This document shows, one piece after another, positions 11,836 to 21,724 of a DNA stretch of 64,000 bases (positions are counted from its first letter, which is position 1; each line of letters begins with the position of its first letter). The DNA is from Candidula unifasciata (lineage: Eukaryota > Mollusca > Gastropoda > Stylommatophora > Geomitridae), in the NCBI GenBank assembly GCA_905116865.2, contig CAJHNH020003179.1, forward strand, positions 34,501-98,500, in the 5' to 3' direction. The notes under the pieces were generated by a model. The model ran no database searches and was not told where the DNA came from. It saw only the letters and a program-made list of their open reading frames with translations. The position numbers and the translations under genes were made by a program.

Positions 11836-13939
11836 GACATAGTAAATTTAGGTACTTCAGTTAAATGTTCAAAATGCCCTCTACACCAATAAAACCAGCA
11901 CAGTTAGATAGCTGTAAACAATCTCTTTCTAATGGTACCTCATTTAGGCTTGTATGTCATTTCTGAGCTGAGATATGTAGGTTTTTGTGGAGATGAGATG
12001 TAGAAAGCAGCCGCTAAAACTTGTGACCCAGAAACAAGAAGTTTTCTCTGCGCAACCTACTGCGCACTTATCGTTTTGGCTTTGTTTTCATTGGACTGTC
12101 ATTGGACAAGATGGCAGACAATGAGACACAGCCACTGGCTGAGCCAGCGATTGTCTGAAAAATGACACTGTACATCTACCTAGCCACTGACAAGAAAGAA
12201 ATTTTATATACAAATGTAAAATTGGACGGAGAATTCAATTATAACTAGCATTACCATGTCTAGTAACAGTTAAAGCCTAAAGCCAACCCTGAATACTTAT
12301 CGCTATTTTCAATCAAACTGATGTAACAGAAAAACAGAGGACGTCCGGCTGTCGTAGACATGCGCTGTTAATCGAGTTCCTTCCCGCCGTTTTTTAGCTA
12401 TTTAGAGTGGGTGAAAATCACACCAATCGCAACATTTCATGAGAGATTAGGACCCATCCCGAAACCCCAGCCGACATTTGCGAAACAAGTTTCGAACGGT
12501 TTCCGGGTAACGGAAATTGCCGAAAAGATAGCAAATTTCCGAAACTGTAGTCGCTAGTAAATTACTGTTTTGAAAAGTTATTGTCAATTGTCTAGTTAAG
12601 TTTAGTTTTATGTGAAGTTGCAGTTAGTACTAAGTACCCTGTTTTTATTTCCAACACTCGTTGTATAGTATTCTCCTATCCTTTTCCATACCTTGAACAT
12701 CACTGAAATTAGGGGATTCAATGTAAGACAACACAAAGATACAATAAAAAAGAAGAAACAATATCAATAAATGAAAATGTCAAAACTGCTGCTATTGGAT
12801 GAGGGAAAAGTTAAAGAGCTGATCGTTTGAGAAGAACATACAAATAATGTGCATTAGAGTTAGTGACTATGGTCTTGAAATTCCATGCTCTAAATGACCA
12901 AATGCGAAGACCTCTTAACGCAAAGAAGCCTTGCTAGTCACACTTGTCTTCGTTTTAACGCCATCAATCATCAATGCACACCACTGGCTTGCTACCCATC
13001 GAATCAGCGTGGAAAGACCGCGGCGCCAAAAAAAAATGTTACAATACAATCATTCATTTGAGGGCTGTTATAATAATAATACAGTATACAGATGCCAAAA
13101 TATAATCATAATCGAAAAGCACGTTATTTAATTAATTATCTACCATATTTCTGTAAACACATATATCGTTGCATGAGCATGCTGAGCACAATTTTCATTA
13201 AAATTTAAATGCCACACCACGACCATATACAAATCATGCCATCACGGTTCATCATCACCACCCCTGCATCAGCACGCGCCACTTCGAAACTGATTCTTAT
13301 AATGTTCATACCAAACTACATCTCTAAATATATGTTAAGTAAATAATATATTACCCTGTGCAAGTAATCTACTAGCGTGCGCGTTTGGATCAGTGTGTTT
13401 GAACTCATTTTCCAGCTCTTCACTGTATGTGCCTTTCTGCGCCATGTTCTCACTTTTCATGATGTCTGCTCTTTGTCGCTTCCCCACTCTCAGTTGAATT
13501 ATGGGAATTTGCCAGGTTTTCCTGCCATTTCCTCAGTCTCCATTTGTCAAAATTTATGTTTGTTTTAATATATAGTTGTATACAGTAAACAATTTTTCGG
13601 TAATTTTGTATGTTATGAGTTCACGTAACAATTTCCTAATGCTAACTTATATTTGCTTTAAGTGATGTTATGCTTACAAAATCTGGATTTTTAGTATAAA
13701 GTATCATTGTTTTTTTTGTGGCTCCTTTGATACATTATTATTATTATAATTAGGCTGAAATATATTATACTTAAAATTTATTAAAGAAGTCAAAGTAAGC
13801 TAATTGTAAATCAATTAAAATAAAAACATTATTTACCAATTAATAACAATTATTATTTAATAAAAAATATTATTTGCAAGCATTCTTGTAATTTTGTATA
13901 TCAAAATTTAAAAAACACAATTTCCAAGCCGGCGTACTG
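11836..13939. other. Gene-poor AT-rich stretch; possible promoter-like island at 12330-12560
   Basis: Mostly AT-rich, with no supported exon on either strand. Bases about 12330-12560 have more CpG and G+C than their surroundings (for example CGGTTTCCGGGTAACGG), which could mark the KH-gene promoter. This is inference and no transcript evidence exists here. Confidence 0.3.
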
Positions 13940-14011
13940 GCCGTGATCGTATAGTGGTTAGTACTTCGCGTTGTGGCCGCGACAACCCAGGTTCGAATCC
14001 TGGTCACGGCA
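13940..14011 (+). tRNA. tRNA-His (anticodon GTG)
   Basis: A 72-nt intronless cloverleaf. The acceptor stem GCCGTGA pairs with TCACGGC, with A as discriminator. The D loop contains TAGTGGTTAGT (A box). The anticodon stem TCGCG/CGCGA encloses loop TTGTGGC with GTG at positions 34-36. The T stem CCAGG/CCTGG encloses TTCGAAT (B box GGTTCGAATCC). All stems are fully paired, and a pol III T-run follows. tRNA-His receives its extra G-1 after transcription in eukaryotes, so none is expected in the gene. No other tRNA gene lies nearby. Confidence 0.96.
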
Positions 14012-14045
14012 GAGGCTGTGGTGTCTCGCACGTCCAAGTCGGCTG

Positions 14046-14054
14046 TTTTTTTTT
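14046..14054 (+). terminator. Pol III terminator of tRNA-His
   Basis: A run of nine T residues 34 nt after the tRNA end. It is the first T-run of four or more downstream. Confidence 0.7.
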
Positions 14055-14429
14055 CTTCCATGTTTTAAATAATGTTTTTTGAAAGAAATCAGCGTCGGAG
14101 GATGTAGTAATATCTGCATATGCTATATACTGCTGATATTACTAAATCCTCCAACACTGATTTTCTTCAAGAGTTTTAGAAACATATTATTATCAAATGC
14201 AGACAAACAAACAACCCTGCATCGTTTAGTGGATGCAGTAGTAGTTGACAGTTAATTTTTTTATAATAATTTAAAAATTACAAAACTGAAGGGAATCAAC
14301 GTGGGATGATGTAATATCAATAAAATATAAGATTCACAGATGATACGTTGTCAAATGCAGGCAGTAAAACAAATCTGTTGTAACATTTCACTGTGAAAAA
14401 CTACTCTTAGAGTTTAATTGTAAGATCAC

Positions 14430-14600
14430 CAAGAAACAAGAAATACCGAAATGTAAATAACATTCACGTAAATTGCAACAGTCCTAAGCATATCAATAGA
14501 TAAAATTATCTTGGAAAAGTCATAACATCTGATGCAAGATGCTTTTCAGAAATTAGAAAAATAATCGCACGGCAAAAGATTCTCAAGAATTAGAAGATGC
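14430..14600 (+). pseudogene. Short relic of CFDP2/RTE-like LINE reverse transcriptase
   Basis: The conceptual reading YLGKVITSDARCFSEIRK matches KYLGTWITSDGRCITEIRN of the element just downstream. It is a separate truncated copy, with the longer LINE inserted beside it. Confidence 0.6.
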
Positions 14601-14939
14601 AAATCATGAACATAAAATTGGGTGAACTCAAAACCTGGGGTAGGAGCCTGTCCTACTACTAGGCGCGTCCACCAGGTGGCGGATGGTGGAAAGGCCTCTA
14701 GATATAGAGGTTAGCCACGAATATATTGAATAAGTGGCCGTGGACCAAAACAGGTGATGGTCATTGAGAGGGGGCGAGTTAGTTGGTTGGCTAACTCTAT
14801 AAAATACCTCAAAACACTACGACATGGCCATCGGCGGGTAAGAGGCACCTTGCAGGGTAAGTCTCTTTAGACAAAGGCTATTGGAGTCAAACCGGCGGAA
14901 GTCAAGGGAAAACCACCGCTGTACTGTCCCAAGAAAATC

Positions 14940-15812
14940 ATGCCTCAAAATAATATATATTCAGATAACGACGTGAATGGGGATTCCAGTGGAATCACCT
15001 CGTCCGGTAGGGAGCATCATGTTCTACGGGTGTTACTCGACCGTCATCCAGCTGCTGTAGAAAAAGTAAATGGTAGAAACATCATGAACATTGGTACATG
15101 GAATGTCAGAACACTCGTACAAAACGGAAAGTTGGATAACATCAAGATGGAAATGAAAAGAATGAACATCAACATATTAGGAATTAGTGAAATGCGATGG
15201 CCAGGAGCAGGGGAAAAGTATTCAGATCAGCACATAATTATCTACTCGGGTGTGAAGGAATATAGTAAGGGAGTTGGTATTATTTTGGATCAAAAGAACT
15301 CAAAAACTGTGAAAGGATTTTGGACAATATCAGATAGAGTACTATTAGTAAAACTTCGCGGCAGACCGTTTGATATCAACTTAGTACAGATTTATGCCCC
15401 AACAGCAGATAGTTCAGAGGAAGATATTGACGCATTTTATGACGAGTTAGACATGGCTGTTGATCAATGCAAAAATTGTGAAGTAACAATGGTACTTGGA
15501 GATTTCAACCTGAAAATAGGAAGTGAAAAAGTGTACGGAATAACGGGTGGCTATGGCCTAGGCGAAAAGAATGTGAGAGATGACAGATTAATAGCATGGG
15601 CTGAGTCGCGCAGCATGATAATAGGTAACACCTGGTTTAAACACCATCCTCGAAGATTGTGGACTTGGAAAAGTCCTGGTGATAATGTCCGCAATCAGAT
15701 TGATTATATTTTGATTTCAAGAAGATTCAGGAGCAGTTTAGTTGGAGCAAAAACTAGACCTGGAGCAGACTGCTTTAGTGACCATGTTCCAGTTGTAGGA
15801 AAAATTGAATAA
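14940..15812 (+). pseudogene. LINE AP-like endonuclease domain
   Basis: 290 codons. The endonuclease/exonuclease/phosphatase motifs are all present: GTWNVRTL (Asn), ISEMRWPG (Glu), QIYAPT, GDFNLKIG (Asp/Asn), RLWTWKSPGD, NQIDYILISRR and CFSDHVPV (SDH). The fold nicks target DNA to prime reverse transcription. The reading resembles the craniofacial-development-protein-2-like family, itself a domesticated LINE endonuclease in ruminants. The ORF ends at TAA just after KIE, whereas related elements continue into RT, so this stop is probably disabling. Confidence 0.88.
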
Positions 15813-15928
15813 AACTAAAGAACATTAGAAAAACACCACAGAACAACAAGTTAAATTTAGGAATTCTTAGAACAGATAAAGAAATTAAGGACCAGTACAA
15901 TGTCACTGTACAAAACCGGTATAATGCA

Positions 15929-16708
15929 ATGGAAATTATACAGACTATTGATAAACAATGGGATATGTTGCGTGAGTCAATTCAGCAGACATCTAAAGAG
16001 ACAATCCCACCAACCCATAGAGTTGCAAAAAAGAAATGTATGTCAACCGAAATTCTGCAGTTGATGGATGAAAGAAGGAAGAAAAAGAATGATGAAGAAG
16101 AATACTCTAGAATACAAACAGAAATAGTGTACAAATGCAAAGTGGCTAAAGAAGCCTGGCTGAATCAAATGTGTACAGAGATTGGGGAAAACAACAGGAA
16201 AGACTCATATTCCATGTACCAAAAGATAAATATGTTAACAGGAAAGATGACACGTAACAGCACTGGATGTTTGAAATCAAAAGATGGTGACTTATTAATG
16301 GGACATAGTAATATAATTAACAGATGGACAGAGTATATAGGGGAATTGTATGATGATAATAGACCAGATGTAGAACTGCAGACCAACAATGATGGTCCAC
16401 CAATAATGACTACAGAAGTTGAGGATGCAATACATCATATGAAGAAAGGAAAAGCACCCGGGCCAGACAACATCTCACTGGAAGAAATCGAAGCACTGGG
16501 AGATTTTGGAATTGAAATAATAACTAAACTTTTAAATGATATTTATAATAGTGGGTATATTCCAAATGACCTTTTAAAATCCAAATTTATAGCTCTACCT
16601 AAGAAACCAGGCACTATAAAATGTGAAGACCATCGCACAATAAGTCTTATGAGTCACATGACTAAGATTTTATTGAGAATAATTATGAGAAGAATAAGAA
16701 AAATTTAA
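15929..16708 (+). pseudogene. LINE linker and N-terminal reverse transcriptase
   Basis: 259 codons. A charged linker is followed by EDAIHHMKKGKAPGPDNIS (RT motif 1/2 region), LPKKPGTIKCEDHRTISLMS and MTKILLRIIMRRI. It ends at a stop before motif A. It continues the 14940 ORF in an ancestral ORF2. Confidence 0.88.
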
Positions 16709-16730
16709 GAAAATTAAACCAGAAATCAGC

Positions 16731-17190
16731 GATGAACAATGTGGATTTGTAGAAGGAAAAGGTACAAACAATGCCATATACACCCTAAGGACATTGTCAG
16801 AAAGAGCTTTAGAAGTAAGGACTGATTTGTACATATGCTTCATAGACTACAAAAGCATTTGACTGTGTGAAGCATGAAGAAGTAATCAAACTATTAGAAA
16901 AAAATAAACATTGATGGGAAAGATCTACGAATAATAAAGAATATGTATTGGCAGCAAACAGCAGCGATGAACAATGTGGATTTGTAGAAGGAAAATGTAC
17001 AAACAATGCCATATACACCCTAAGGACATTGTCAGAAAGAGCTATAGAAGTAAAGACTGAATTGTACACATGCTTCATAGACTACAAAAGCATTTGACGG
17101 TGTGAAGCATGAAGAAGTAATCAAACTATTAGAAAAATTAAACATTGATGGGATAATAAAGAATATGTATTGGCAGCAAACAGCAGCTAT
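16731..17190 (+). repeat. 235-bp direct duplication inside the LINE RT
   Basis: GATGAACAATGTGGATTTGT begins at 16731 and again at 16966. Both copies run through the CFIDYK motif A, GVKHEEVIKLLEK and the MYWQQTAA stretch. The second copy lacks about 20 nt after GATGGG. Both copies have an extra base in the TACAAAAGCATTTGA stretch, so the frame is broken in each. Confidence 0.9.
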
Positions 17191-17980
17191 AAAAATTAAC
17201 AACTGTTTAGGTACATTTCAAAGCATAAAGAGGGGCGTACGACAAGGATGTGTACTGTCACCTGATTTGTTTTCAATACACAGTGAATATATAATGAGAG
17301 CTTTAATTGGTATGCCCGGAATTGTGGTTGGTGGGCACAATATAAACAATTTACGTTATGCTGATGACACAGTCTTGATAGCAACAAGTCAGAAAGAACT
17401 ACAGGAAATGATAGACATTGTGGTGTTAGAAAGTGGAAGAATGGGCCTCAGTTTGAATAATGTGAAGACAGAAGTAATGGTGGTATCAAAGAAACATATA
17501 AAAGTTGATGGTGTTATTTTAGGACAAGTACAGAAATTTAAGTATTTGGGCACATGGATAACATCAGATGGAAGATGCATAACTGAGATAAGAAACAAAA
17601 TAGGACAGGCAAAAACTGCATTTTATAAAATGAAAAACATCTTGTGCAAATATATCCTTGTCATTGAGAGTTAGAAAAAGAATTCTTGCTTGCTACATAC
17701 ATCCAGTTTTAACATATGGCTGTGAATCCTGGACAATCGGTAGGCAGGCCAAACAATTTCTGGAGGCCTCAGAGATGTGGTTTTACATAAGAATGCTTAG
17801 AATACCTTGGACAGCCAAAAAGAGCAACCAAGAGGTTTTGAAAGAGGCGGGAGTCCGAAGACAACTTATGACAGACATCAGAAGGAGACTGTCATCATTT
17901 TTCATGTTATGAGAAGAGGGAAAATAGAACATGCTGTGACCACTGGAAAGATATGTGAAAGGAGAGATAAAGGAAGACAA
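17102..17980 (+). pseudogene. LINE reverse transcriptase C-terminal half
   Basis: Reads GVRQGCVLSPDLFSI, LRYADDTVLIATS (catalytic YADD intact) and KYLGTWITSDGRCITEIRN. After a frameshift near 17660 it continues LRVRKRILACYIHPVLTYG, ESWTIGR and MLRIPWTAKKSNQEVLKEAG. This is the RT palm, thumb and downstream region of CFDP2-type LINEs. Confidence 0.9.
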
Positions 17981-18104
17981 TGAGAGAAGATGCTTGACAG
18001 TCTTGTTGCGTCATGGAGATGTGTCGGCACACGAACTGATACATGCTGCAGGAGATCGCAGATTATGGAGAGGCATAATCGCCCACGCCGGTCGGCAAGG
18101 CACC

Positions 18105-18136
<32 letters not shown>

Positions 18137-18139
18137 TCA

Positions 18140-18335
18140 AAAAGAGTGAGGAGATCAAAAAAAAATGTCTGGACAAATACCGTTATCAACTGCAAAGAGA
18201 TGAAGAAGTTGGAAATATATTGGGCATACTCTGAGTCGAAAAAAGCAGAGAATACAAAACAAGCACTGAAATGGGAAACAAACGGTCTGATAAAAAAGAG
18301 GACGTCATATGAAAAGATTAAGAAAAACATTATCA
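18140..18335 (+). pseudogene. Relic of LINE C-terminal tail
   Basis: Contains SKKAENTKQALKWETNG, which matches AKQTLKWEREQLRK at 38340 and the W-x-x-H-x-x-R tail of RTE-like elements. It directly follows the (GAT)n end of the larger LINE. Confidence 0.45.
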
Positions 18336-18800
18336 CGAGATCTGGTAATCTGGTAATCTTAGTTTCAGCTTCATAGCAAACGGGTCACCCCATAGTTGCT
18401 CCGCCTCTGTGCCAACGAAAAACACACAAAATGTTTATCACAGTTCAAATTAAATCCGCAGCTCACAGAGTCACGCCATGCACTCAACTTAGAAGCTGGG
18501 CAACGAAACTATATCTTTCCAGTCTACAAATGGAGCATAAATTCAACTGCCACAATTTGGCAAAAGAAAAAAAAAATTGCCACGGCTAAAAGAAGTGGCC
18601 GTGCCTAGCGTCCATTTTGACCTGACGCATTATGTGAGGGTTAATGAACGGTCACCCCAGCAGTACCCTCACTATTAGCTGGGGAAGGAACTTAGGACAT
18701 TACATCCACCAGCAAGCGTCGCCCTTACAACGACCTAACTGCCTTCGTTTACGACTGTTCACCTTAAAGCCATGCAGTTTTTTTAGCACGAAGGACCCCC
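18336..18800. other. No gene recognised
   Basis: Mixed sequence between LINE relics and a family A copy. Short ORFs are without family signatures. Confidence 0.4.
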
Positions 18801-19087
18801 GTGTGGGTTCCGGGGCCCCATTGTGGGGAAAACAAGAATAGACCCACTACCTCCCCAAAAGCATGTCGTAAGAGTCGACTAATTGGGGAGCTTCCTTTGA
18901 AGTCGGAGTGTATCTGCCGGAGAGGCAAGGAACCAACAGTCTGTATTCAAGAGAATGAGATCTGTAAAACTGATGCACACGCAATACTCATGTTCTGGAG
19001 CAGGACTGCAGTTCAGTAGTGGACGAGCAACCAGAAATTTGCGCCAGAGTGTACAGCTGGTGAACACGAAGAAGAAGAAGAAGAAGC
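18801..19087 (+). repeat. Family A SINE-like element, best full-length copy
   Basis: About 287 bp. It begins GTGTGGGTTCCGGGGCCCC and passes AACAAGAATAGACCCACT, AAGCATGTCGTAAGAGTCGA, GAGGCAAGGAACCAACAGTC and AGTGGACGAGCAACCAGAAA. It ends in (GAA)n. About 22 further whole or partial copies in both orientations occur in 64 kb. It has no ORF and no clear pol III A/B boxes, so the promoter type is unknown. The (GAA)n tail suggests target-primed retrotransposition by an RTE-like LINE. Confidence 0.9.
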
Positions 19088-19254
19088 ACGAAGGAGACAC
19101 CTTGAACTTGGGTTTCGGACTGCCGACTCCCTACAAGATGTTATGTTATTTTATTATTACGAGAGGTGGGCTGAACTCCATGACCTTTGGATATTCTCTC
19201 CATGTCATGCATATGTGTTGGGAAATTAGCAGACAGATAGGCTGGCCGGTTCTG

Positions 19255-19545
19255 CAAAACTCGGTGGTGAACTGATGTATGACAAGCTAGATGTTGTGAG
19301 GACCCTCTGGAAGCGAGTAAACAGTTCGGAAACGCAAATAAATCATCACAGTCTAAGGATAACGGCGCTGCAGGGAGTTACCAGGGGATCTGGCCGATGC
19401 TCAACACTCAATAGAAGGCAAGACGGATATACAATCAGACTGTTACTGGTGTTATCTGAATTGGAACTCTTCGTTTGCTGCTGAAGATGGGAACGGAGCT
19501 CTAATGGGAGTGTCCCGAGTGCTTTGATGTCGATTCTTAATTCAG
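19255..19545 (+). pseudogene. 3' end of RNase-H-type LINE
   Basis: Reads MYDKLDVVRTLWKRVNSSE, INHHSLRI and then ALMGVSRVL at the extreme C terminus. The same C-terminal block recurs at 21873, 41830, 50560 and others. It ends at the TGATGTCGATTCTTAA-type terminus typical of this family. Confidence 0.65.
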
Positions 19546-19689
19546 CATTTAACATTCAAATCGAGAAAGTTGCATGCAATAGCAGGGTAGTGGGGGAATC
19601 GAATGCGAGCGCTGTGTGACGTCAAACGGCACACGAAGTACGATGATGATGAGATGATGAATCAGAATATGCTGCAGTGAGGAAAAGAG

Positions 19690-20335
19690 TGTTAAAGTAA
19701 TATGTTGTATTGACGTATTCGTTGTACTCACGTCGGGTTGCTCTCCGACTGGGCTCATGGACCTCAGAATCATGCACTTTGGCCCCAGGACTGCCAAAGG
19801 GGTCCGCCATCTCGCCTGTGCTCTTCAACGTGTATACGAGCAAGATTGCAAGCCTAGAAGCACCAGGAGTTGGGAGGATACTGACTTTTGCGGATGATAC
19901 ACTTGTATATAGGCAGGGAGAAGAGAGGGAACAAACAGTCCGGGAGCTACAAGCGACAGTAGACAAAGTGACTGAGTGGTGTACAGAAATGAAGGCAGTC
20001 GTCCACCCGGAAAAGACGTCTGTTTTGTGATGTTCTCTGGACAACAGAATCGTTAAAGCTGATGTCTCAAGTCTCACAATAGATGGTAGGAACGTCAACA
20101 GAGAGAGCATCTTGGAATTACATTTGACAGGAGCCTGTAATTTAAGGACCATGTGGAGAGTGTTGTGACGAGATGCCAAAAAGGACTCAGTGCACTTAAG
20201 ATTATGGCTGCAATTGACATAGAGCAGAGAATGCTTTTCACACTATATCAGCACCTGATCCTGACAGTGGTTGATTATGGCCTGGGACTGCTCACCGTCT
20301 CAAAGAGTAAGATGGACAAACTACGGTAAAATGTA
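19690..20335 (+). pseudogene. Reverse transcriptase fragment of RNase-H-type LINE
   Basis: Reads LPKGSAISPVLFNVYTSKIA, LTFADDTLVYRQGEE (intact FADD catalytic box), VTEWCTEMKAVVHPEKTSVL, a stop, and SSLTIDGRNVNRES. It breaks off in the thumb region. It is homologous to 22811-23440 on the other strand. Confidence 0.8.
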
Positions 20336-20469
20336 GAAACTGCGTTGTTATGTACATGTGAGACATATAATGAGCAGACAAGCTGAAAATTATTACTCGC
20401 GGTAAAGATGTGGGTTTTTTTAAAGAATGCAAAGAAATAAATCATCATTATCAAGTACCTTGTCAACTG

Positions 20470-20835
20470 GAGTAGGCATTTATGCGTCGTCCACCGATCT
20501 CAGTCTTTGGTGTTCTGGATTAGTTCTACTGGCGATATTCCTCCATGCCACTGACTTCAACTATCCACCATCATTTCTCTTGGTCTGCCTCTGCCTCTTC
20601 TAACAGTGATCTTTCCAGTCGTCACATTATTTTCCAGTGCTCCTTTTCTCATTGCACGACCAAAGAACTTTGTCTCCTTCTTATTGTTGTATATAATGTT
20701 CTACTTTCATTAACCATTTCCAGGCATTCAATGTTGGTTATTCTGGCATTCCAAGGTGTTCTTAACATTCTTCTCAAGAACCACGTCTCACTTGCCTCAA
20801 ACTCTTCTTAATCTGTTTGCTTACATTCCAAGATT
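20470..20835 (-). pseudogene. LINE RT C-terminal relic (CFDP2/RTE-like)
   Basis: The minus strand reads EASETWFLRRMLRTPWNA, TNIECL and HINAYSST-like tail sequence with several stops, as in MWFYIRMLRIPWTAKKSN of the 14.6-kb LINE. Confidence 0.6.
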
Positions 20836-20904
20836 AAATATTAATCAGATTAGATCAATTCGATATATATTAATTATTAAAAAAAAAAGGGGGGGGGGGG
20901 GTGA

Positions 20905-21125
20905 AGTATGTATGTATGTAAGTTGTACCCACCAGGACAACACGCAAAGCGATAGACACCTAGTGACACAAAGTGCCACTATGCGGTTGAGGGTCACCCG
21001 TGGAGAGGTCCCAGAAACCCCAATCAGCCGTTAGGGTATATTTATGGCCAGGCTATATTCAGGGCCCCCCGGCAAAAGCCAGGGTGGGGCTTCAAATGTG
21101 GAAAAATTGCATCCCACATGGGAAC
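20905..21125 (+). repeat. Family C repeat
   Basis: Shares TTGTACCCACCAGGACA, ACACAAAGTGCCACTATGCG, GTCACCCGTGGAGAGGTC and TATTCAGGGCCCC with 45485 (+) and 62015 (-). It begins after a G12 run and a GTAT repeat. Confidence 0.75.
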
Positions 21126-21174
21126 GACAGTGTTGATATGGGGGTGGAGGGTTAAGTAAGGTAGAAACACAAAC

Positions 21175-21365
21175 AAAGCAGTCCTTATCGAGACATGGCA
21201 AAGATATCAACTCATTAGCATTAGACATAGACAGTTAGTGTTATGTGGACATGTTATGAGAAGGAAGGGACTCAGGACCTTGTTAACAACTGGCATAATG
21301 GTGGAAAGAGAGCAACATGAAAGCAAAGAGACAAATACCTTGATGACTTGGTCAGATGGATGGGG
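21175..21365 (+). pseudogene. LINE C-terminal relic
   Basis: Reads QLISIRHRQLVLCGHVMRRK and YLDDLVRWMGRDK, the GHVMRR...RGRxxxxYLDxLxRW tail typical of CFDP2/RTE-like LINE ORF2. Confidence 0.65.
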
Positions 21366-21389
21366 CGAGACAAACATTTAGACCTGATA

Positions 21390-21560
21390 TGTTGTTGTTT
21401 GCGTTCGCCTGCTGTAAACCCTGGCGGAAAGACTTGGTTGTTCATTCATTTCTGGACTTCGGCTTTGTTCCACGACCTGAGTTTTGCATGTGCATCCATT
21501 TTACAGATCTTGCTTATGTGGCTGCAGACTGTTGGTTCCTTACCTCTAAGGCAGATGTAC
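21390..21560 (-). repeat. Family A fragment (3' half)
   Basis: Reverse copy from CGCCTGCTGTAAACCCTGGC to TTGGTTCCTTACCTCTAAGG. It abuts an oppositely oriented fragment at 21576. Confidence 0.8.
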
Positions 21561-21575
21561 TTATATGAAATCCCC

Positions 21576-21724
21576 AATAATTTGCCTTTTACGACTGTCG
21601 ACTAATTATAGGTGCCCTTTAAAGTTGGAGGGCATCTGCCCGAGAAGAAAGGAATCAGCAGTCTGCATTCACATAAGTCGGATCTGTAAAACAGATGTGC
21701 ATGCAACTCTCAGGTTCTGGAATA
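21576..21724 (+). repeat. Family A fragment
   Basis: Runs from TTTTACGACTGTCGACTAAT through GGAGGGCATCTGCCCGAGAA to CAACTCTCAGGTTCTGGAAT. It lies head-on with the preceding reverse fragment. Confidence 0.75.

Larger units (their letters stand above)
14630..18135 (+). mobile_element. CFDP2/RTE-like non-LTR retrotransposon, near full length but inactive
   Basis: In order it has a structured 5' leader (14640-14940), an AP-type endonuclease ORF, a reverse transcriptase split by stops, frameshifts and an internal 235-bp tandem duplication, a C-terminal tail reading GDRRLWRGIIAHAGRQGT, and a (GAT)n 3' end at about 18103-18132. Short tandem repeats instead of poly(A) are usual at RTE-type 3' ends. 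At least eight truncated relics of this or related elements lie elsewhere in the window. The exact clade needs a phylogeny. Confidence 0.85.

Noticed and set aside
12111..12158. ATG in good Kozak context reading MADNETQPLAEPAIV
   Set aside because: It stops after 15 codons with no consensus donor before the stop, no downstream exon was found, and it is on the strand opposite to the KH gene.
13870..14061. Minus-strand ORF of 63 aa
   Set aside because: It overlaps the tRNA-His gene in antisense. The VTRIRTWVVAATT-type peptide is a known by-product of translating tRNA genes.
14640..14940. HDV-like ribozyme at the LINE 5' end
   Set aside because: Individual hairpins are visible but I could not build the required nested double pseudoknot, so it is not listed as a feature.
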